Source: Oceanicaulis sp. (GTDB lineage Bacteria > Pseudomonadota > Alphaproteobacteria > Caulobacterales > Maricaulaceae). From it: DNA of 5,953 nt. The translations under genes and the position numbers were made by a program. Below are positions 1-5,953 of the stretch, piece by piece. Under the pieces are notes generated by a model. It worked only from the letters and a program-made list of their open reading frames with translations, was not told the DNA's origin and made no database searches. The DNA is taken from positions 1-5,953 of the forward strand of contig RKRX01000206.1 of assembly GCA_007571185.1 (NCBI GenBank). Reading direction: 5' to 3'. Position 1 is the stretch's first letter. Every line of letters starts with the position of its first letter.

Positions 1-126
1 GAAGGGGGCGTGACCGGCCAGCACGCCGAAATCGCCTTCCATGCCTGGAACCACGACCATGTCCACATCACCCGCAAACACACGGCGTTCGGGAGAAACC
101 AGGTCAAAATGCAGTTTGTCAGCCAT
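1..126 (-). CDS. atpC: ATP synthase F1 epsilon subunit (partial, N-terminus only)
   Basis: This is the 5' end of the epsilon subunit gene; the window edge cuts it after 42 codons, and the full protein is usually about 130-140 residues. Epsilon binds gamma in the central stalk of F1 and can restrain ATP hydrolysis. The visible part starts [17 protein letters not shown] and contains [16 protein letters not shown] (residues 27-42), the conserved start of the N-terminal beta-sandwich domain. The ATG at 126 is chosen because an AAGGA ribosome binding site lies 7 nt upstream (134-138) and because the family typically begins this way. It is the last F1 gene in the usual alphaproteobacterial order, 84 nt after the atpD stop. 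The C-terminal helical domain, which carries the inhibitory function, lies outside the window. Identity is secure from the motif and position. Confidence 0.95.
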   Translation of the reverse strand, partial: MADKLHFDLVSPERRVFAGDVDMVVVPGMEGDFGVLAGHAPF

Positions 127-133
127 GGACCAA

Positions 134-138
134 TCCTT
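134..138 (-). promoter_or_regulatory. Ribosome binding site of atpC
   Basis: AAGGA on the minus strand, 7 nt before the ATG at 126. It fixes the start of the truncated atpC gene. The 84-nt gap in which it lies (127-210) also holds a GC-rich 12-nt palindrome at 158-169 but no terminator-like hairpin with a T-run, so read-through from atpD is expected. Confidence 0.75.
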
Positions 139-210
139 GCTCGAAATGCGCTCGCCCGCCTGCGCAGGCAGATCGCCGATGCCTTGTACAAACGCGCCAA
201 CCCGACAGAT

Positions 211-1704
<1,494 letters not shown>

Positions 1705-1719
1705 TCAAACTTCCTGCCA

Positions 1720-2604
1720 TCAAACCGCTTCGGCGCCGGAGATGATTTCAATCAGCTCCTTGGTGATCTTCGCTTGGCGGGAGCGGTTGTATTCCAGATT
1801 GAGCTTGTCGATCAGCTCACCAGCATTGCGGGTCGCCGCATCCATAGCCGCCATCTTAGCTCCCATTTCGCCAGCTGCATTCTCCAGCAGTACCGACAAA
1901 AGCACAGTATCCACATAACGCGGCAACAGAACCTCAAGGATACTCTCTTCATCGGGCTCATAGCTATAGATCGCGCCTTTCAGATCGGGACGCTCTACAC
2001 ACTCATCGATAGCGTCACACGCCGGGATCAACACCCGGGCATGCGGCGTCTGGCTGATCACGGATACGAACCGGGAACTGATAACTTCACAGACATCAAA
2101 CTCACCGGCGTCAAACAGGGTGCGAATCCTGTCACCGATCTTAGTAGAAACCGAACCGTCGATGGACTTCACAGACTTCAGCTCAATGTGTCCGATGATC
2201 TTGTCTCCGTGCAGACGCTTGAGGGCTTCATGACCTTTCTTACCCACGGTCAGAACCTTGACCGTCTTGCCAATCCCGACAAGCGCGGCCACACGCTCAC
2301 GCGCCAGGCGAGCGATATTGGTGTTGAAACCACCGCAAAGGCCGCGCTCCGCCGTGGCGACAACCAGCAGACGTGTCTCATCCTTGCCGACGCCCACCAG
2401 CAGAGGCAGCGCATCCGGGCCTTTCATAGCCGAGGATAAATTGGCCATCACAGCCGCCAATCGCTCGGCATAGGGGCGCGCAGCCTGAGCGGCTTCCTGC
2501 GCCTTGCGCAGTTTAGCTGCAGCGACCATCTGCATCGCCCTGGTGATCTTCTTGGTCGATTCGACCGAGTTGATCCGGTTTTTCAGTTCTTTAAGGCTGG
2601 CCAT
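1720..2604 (-). CDS. atpG: ATP synthase F1 gamma subunit
   Basis: The gamma subunit, 294 residues, is the rotating central shaft that couples proton-driven Fo rotation to catalysis in alpha3-beta3. The N-terminal helix MASLKELKNRINSVESTKKI (1-20) and the C-terminal helix, which ends in the family signature ITKELIEIISGAEA (280-293), together form the antiparallel coiled-coil that enters the hexamer. The Rossmann-like middle domain contains ERGLCGGFN (86-94), a conserved gamma motif. Length is as expected for bacteria, which lack the chloroplast-type regulatory cysteine insertion. The ATG at 2604 has a GAGGA ribosome binding site at 2611-2615. The gene follows atpA after a 95-nt gap that contains two adjacent hairpins, and it precedes atpD by 69 nt. 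No truncation or frameshift is seen. Confidence 0.98.
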   Translation of the reverse strand: MASLKELKNRINSVESTKKITRAMQMVAAAKLRKAQEAAQAARPYAERLAAVMANLSSAMKGPDALPLLVGVGKDETRLLVVATAERGLCGGFNTNIARLARERVAALVGIGKTVKVLTVGKKGHEALKRLHGDKIIGHIELKSVKSIDGSVSTKIGDRIRTLFDAGEFDVCEVISSRFVSVISQTPHARVLIPACDAIDECVERPDLKGAIYSYEPDEESILEVLLPRYVDTVLLSVLLENAAGEMGAKMAAMDAATRNAGELIDKLNLEYNRSRQAKITKELIEIISGAEAV

Positions 2605-2617
2605 TTGTCGTCCTCAG

Positions 2618-2641
2618 CCCGACGGCTTGCTCCCGTCAGGG
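2618..2641 (-). other. Stem-loop directly upstream of the atpG ribosome binding site
   Basis: In the minus-strand transcript, GACGG pairs with CCGUC around a 7-nt loop (2621-2637). The flanking CCC and GGG can extend the stem to 8 pairs with one bulged U. The 3' foot ends 2 nt before the GAGGA ribosome binding site (2611-2615). There is no U-run after it, so it is not a classical terminator. A role in mRNA stability, processing or control of gamma translation is inference. Confidence 0.45.
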
Positions 2642-2656
2642 GCGGCGAACCACCCC
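2639..2656 (-). other. GC-rich stem-loop with UUCG loop in the atpA-atpG gap
   Basis: In the minus-strand transcript, GGGGUGG-UUCG-CCGCCCC forms a 7-bp stem closed by a UUCG tetraloop. The single non-Watson-Crick position is a U-G wobble, which is stable only in the RNA of this strand; the other strand would have a C-A mismatch there. That asymmetry fits a structure that functions in the atp mRNA. It abuts the second hairpin at 2618-2641 and shares three bases with the extended form of that stem. Confidence 0.5.
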
Positions 2657-2659
2657 GCA

Positions 2660-2688
2660 AATATAAACTGGTTGGACATCGCCCAAAA
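2660..2688 (-). promoter_or_regulatory. Weak candidate internal promoter before atpG
   Basis: TATATT (2660-2665 on the minus strand) is one base from the sigma-70 type -10 consensus and sits in a short AT-rich patch between atpA and atpG. Upstream, either TTGGGC at 15-nt spacing or TTTTGG at 17-nt spacing could serve as a poor -35. If used, it would give extra atpG-atpD-atpC transcripts starting just before the two hairpins. The -35 match is weak, so this is only a possibility. Confidence 0.18.
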
Positions 2689-2699
2689 GCACATCCGTC

Positions 2700-4232
<1,533 letters not shown>

Positions 4233-4769
4233 CTACGCCTCTTTCATCGTATTACGCAGCCCCTCCAGCTTTGTGTGGAGGGAAGAATCAAACATACGCG
4301 AACCAACCCTGACGATCAGTCCGCCCAGAATGTCGGGCCGCACTTCAGTGTGGATATCTACATCCAGATCCAGTGCAGATTTCAACGCTGCAGCCAGATC
4401 CTTGTGCTGCGCCGGGGCGAGCGCATCAGCGGTTATCACCCTGGCCGAAACAGCGCCACGCATACGTTCCGTTAGCACCGAGAAAGCACCCAGCATGGCT
4501 GAAATATCGCCGGCGCGGCCGTTTTTGACCGCGACAGCAATGAATTTACAGGTCAGATCCCGAGCGCCAAGCCTGTCTGTCAGAGCAGACAGCACAGCCG
4601 CCTTTTCCGCCTCGCCGTGCAGCGGGCTAGACAAGGTTTCAGCCAGATCCGCGGACTCAGAGAAGATCGCGCCCAGCGCATCCACATCCGCTTGCACAGA
4701 TTTCAGTTCACCGGCCTGCTGGGCCAGGTCGAGCAAGGCGCGCGCATAGCGCTCGCCGACCTCGCTCAT
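4233..4769 (-). CDS. atpH: ATP synthase F1 delta subunit (OSCP homologue)
   Basis: The delta subunit sits on top of the alpha3-beta3 head and joins it to the peripheral stalk (b subunits), so it belongs to the stator. With the ATG start the protein has 178 residues: an N-terminal helical domain opening MSEVGERYARALLDLA, a middle region with FIAVAVKNGRAGDI (76-89), and the C-terminal family signature around ILGGLIVRVG (147-156) followed by FDSSLHTKLEGL (160-171). The start is uncertain: the ATG at 4769 has no purine-rich ribosome binding site, and an in-frame GTG at 4793 would give 186 residues, closer to the usual alphaproteobacterial length and N-terminal extension. The frame stays open up to a GTG at 4817. 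The gene is first in the F1 operon, 266 nt downstream of priA, and ends 3 nt before atpA. Confidence 0.95.
   Translation of the reverse strand: MSEVGERYARALLDLAQQAGELKSVQADVDALGAIFSESADLAETLSSPLHGEAEKAAVLSALTDRLGARDLTCKFIAVAVKNGRAGDISAMLGAFSVLTERMRGAVSARVITADALAPAQHKDLAAALKSALDLDVDIHTEVRPDILGGLIVRVGSRMFDSSLHTKLEGLRNTMKEA
4238..4243 (-). promoter_or_regulatory. atpA ribosome binding site inside the end of atpH
   Basis: AAGAGG on the minus strand lies 8 nt before the atpA ATG and is formed by the last lysine and glutamate codons of atpH. The atpH stop (TAG, 4233-4235) falls between this site and the atpA start, a layout that favours re-initiation by ribosomes finishing atpH. Confidence 0.7.
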
Positions 4770-4863
4770 GATCACATTACTGACGGTGGTCACCGTTGCG
4801 CGCCGCTTTCTTCTCACGAAACTGGTTTGAAACCTGCCTGAATCGCCAGTCCCAAACCCTTAA

Positions 4864-4876
4864 AAGACCTTGTCTT
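4864..4876. repeat. Short inverted repeat in the atpH leader
   Basis: A perfect 5-bp inverted repeat with a 3-nt spacer (AAGAC-AAG-GTCTT on the minus strand), about 95 nt upstream of the atpH ATG and downstream of the promoter candidate. The loop is too small for a good RNA hairpin, so a protein binding site is the more natural reading. No regulator can be named, and a repeat this short could be chance. Confidence 0.25.
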
Positions 4877-4927
4877 CATGCAAGGCGCACACGAGTGATC
4901 GCCGCACGTCCCTTACAACCGGGCGCC

Positions 4928-4956
4928 GAACTAGCACAGGGGTGCGCCCCCCGCAA
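4928..4956 (-). promoter_or_regulatory. Candidate housekeeping promoter of the atpHAGDC operon
   Basis: On the minus strand, TTGCGGG (4950-4956) and GCTAGTTC (4928-4935) are separated by 14 nt. They match the Caulobacter-type housekeeping consensus (TTGMCGS, 10-14 nt, GCTANAWC) with one mismatch in each box. Counted as classical hexamers, TTGCGG and TAGTTC are 17 nt apart. Transcription would start near 4920, leaving a leader of about 130-150 nt before atpH. The consensus is recalled knowledge and its use in this organism is inference. Confidence 0.35.
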
Positions 4957-5035
4957 CACCATCGCGTTACGCACCTGCACCAGCGGGACAGATGCACGCC
5001 GTACCCAGCAGCACCATCCACACAGGCCGGGAGGA

Positions 5036-5953
5036 TTATAGAAAGGAGTAAGGCTCGATATCAAGCACGACCCGCACTGTAGAAGGCGGTTTGATCCGAC
5101 CCATCCAAGCGCACATATAGGCCGATACATCCACGTTTTTCCGGGTCTGCACCAGAAACCGCCGCCGCCAGCGCCCCCGCACCACACCCAAAGGCGCTTC
5201 GGCGGGGCCAAAAACCTCCACTCCGTCAGACAGCGGCGCAGCTTGAGCGATGACCTGACACGTCTGATCCAGGGAGGTTATGTCCGGCCCGGACACGATC
5301 AAGGCCGCCAAACGGCCAAAAGGAGGCAGCTTCAACGCCTCGCGCATCGTACGTTCAGTCATCAGAAAAGCGTCCCGATCTCCGTCCGCCAGCGCCTGTA
5401 GCGCCTCATGCTCAGGCTTCCAGGTCTGCAGGATCGCCCGACCCGGCCGGTCAGATCGCCCGGCCCGGCCCGCCACCTGAACCAGGGTCTGATAGGTGCG
5501 TTCCCCGGCGCGCAGATCGCCGCCAGCCAAACCCAGATCAGCATCCACAACCCCCACGAGCGTCAGATCGGGAAAGTGATGCCCTTTGGCGGCGATCTGG
5601 GTGCACACCAAAATGTCAATCTCACCCCGCTCCATACGCTCAACGATCGCACGCACATCAGCGCCCGATCCGGTGGTGTCAGAGGAGAAAACCTCCACCT
5701 GTGCATGAGGAAAGCGGCTACGTGCTTCCTCAGCCACACGCTCCACCCCCGGCCCCACTCCGATCAGAGCACCCGGTGCAGCGCATTCTGGACAGGTCTC
5801 AGGTTTAGGCATGGAAAACCCGGTCACATGGCAGATCAGCCGCCCGGTATGGCGATGCTCCACAAGCCAGCGATCAGCCTGGGGACTTTTCATCTTGTGA
5901 CCGCAGGATTTGCACAACACCAGCGGAGCAAAGCCTCGACGGTTGAGATAGAG
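5036..5953 (-). CDS. priA: Primosomal protein N' / replication restart helicase PriA (C-terminal part)
   Basis: The C-terminal 305 residues of PriA, a 3'-5' superfamily 2 DNA helicase that recognises stalled forks and reloads the replicative helicase. The whole protein is usually about 700 residues or more, so most of the N-terminal DNA-binding and first helicase regions lie beyond the right edge. The frame is open through base 5953 and begins LYLNRRGFAPL, the conserved entry into the zinc-binding insertion; the GTG at 5920 is internal, not a start. Counting from 5953: zinc region with C14, C17, C41, C54 and C57; helicase motif V CTQIAAKGHHFPDLTLVGVVD (117-137, written here without its flanks); motif VI QVAGRAGR (159-166); PPFGRLAAL (210-218), the start of the C-terminal domain; and the usual ending EPYSFL. 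Three of the eight zinc cysteines are absent. The stop is TAA at 5036-5038. Its place upstream of atpH is typical for Alphaproteobacteria. Confidence 0.97.
   Translation of the reverse strand, partial: LYLNRRGFAPLVLCKSCGHKMKSPQADRWLVEHRHTGRLICHVTGFSMPKPETCPECAAPGALIGVGPGVERVAEEARSRFPHAQVEVFSSDTTGSGADVRAIVERMERGEIDILVCTQIAAKGHHFPDLTLVGVVDADLGLAGGDLRAGERTYQTLVQVAGRAGRSDRPGRAILQTWKPEHEALQALADGDRDAFLMTERTMREALKLPPFGRLAALIVSGPDITSLDQTCQVIAQAAPLSDGVEVFGPAEAPLGVVRGRWRRRFLVQTRKNVDVSAYMCAWMGRIKPPSTVRVVLDIEPYSFL

Larger units (their letters stand above)
4770..5035 (-). other. Intergenic region between priA and atpH (probable atp leader)
   Basis: A 266-nt stretch with no convincing gene; it is the longest non-coding segment of the window and the natural place for the F1 operon promoter. 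It holds a sigma-70-like promoter candidate (4928-4956), a perfect inverted repeat AAGAC-AAG-GTCTT (4864-4876) and a purine tract GAGAAGAAAG (4806-4815) upstream of the possible atpH GTG start. I find no hairpin followed by a T-run after the priA stop, so priA transcripts may also read into atpH. Confidence 0.5.

Noticed and set aside
4840..4844. A GANTC (CcrM-type) methylation site upstream of atpH
   Set aside because: One such site is expected by chance in a region of this size, so it carries no evidence of cell-cycle control.
4936..4952. The GGGG-CGCA-CCCC element as a rho-independent terminator of priA
   Set aside because: The stem is only 4 bp and no T-run follows on the minus strand; it lies about 90 nt past the priA stop and overlaps a better promoter reading.
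4876..5211. A 111-codon open frame on the minus strand overlapping the end of priA and the intergenic region
   Set aside because: Out of frame with priA, glycine and tryptophan-rich low-complexity start, no family resemblance and no convincing ribosome binding site. The priA frame there is conserved to its usual ending.

Overview
This window reads almost entirely from right to left. It holds the 3' part of priA followed by the F1 sector operon of the F-type ATP synthase, in the order atpH-atpA-atpG-atpD-atpC (delta, alpha, gamma, beta, epsilon). All six genes are on the minus strand. priA is cut by the right edge and atpC by the left edge; the four genes between them are complete and show no frameshift.

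The order priA-atpHAGDC, with the membrane (Fo) genes absent from the cluster, is characteristic of Alphaproteobacteria. The moderately high GC content and the protein style agree with this (for example the beta subunit segment leading into EPPGARARV, and the PriA C-terminus ending EPYSFL). From memory of family sequences, the PriA text leans toward the Caulobacterales/Hyphomonadales/Maricaulales side, but I could not test that.

Layout by region: 1-126, N-terminus of AtpC; 127-210, short gap; 211-1650, AtpD; 1651-1719, gap; 1720-2604, AtpG; 2605-2699, a 95-nt gap with two back-to-back RNA hairpins just before the atpG ribosome binding site; 2700-4229, AtpA; 4233-4769, AtpH, only 3 nt from atpA; 4770-5035, a 266-nt gap with a candidate housekeeping promoter and a small inverted repeat; 5036-5953, C-terminal part of PriA.

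The five F1 subunits form the soluble catalytic head of ATP synthase: alpha3-beta3 hexamer, gamma and epsilon central stalk, delta at the top as peripheral stalk anchor. PriA is unrelated in function (replication restart) and is a conserved neighbour. All key catalytic motifs of alpha and beta are intact. I see no undescribed system here. The most notable points are the selective loss of one of the two PriA zinc sites, the tandem hairpins between atpA and atpG, and the promoter-like structure upstream of atpH.
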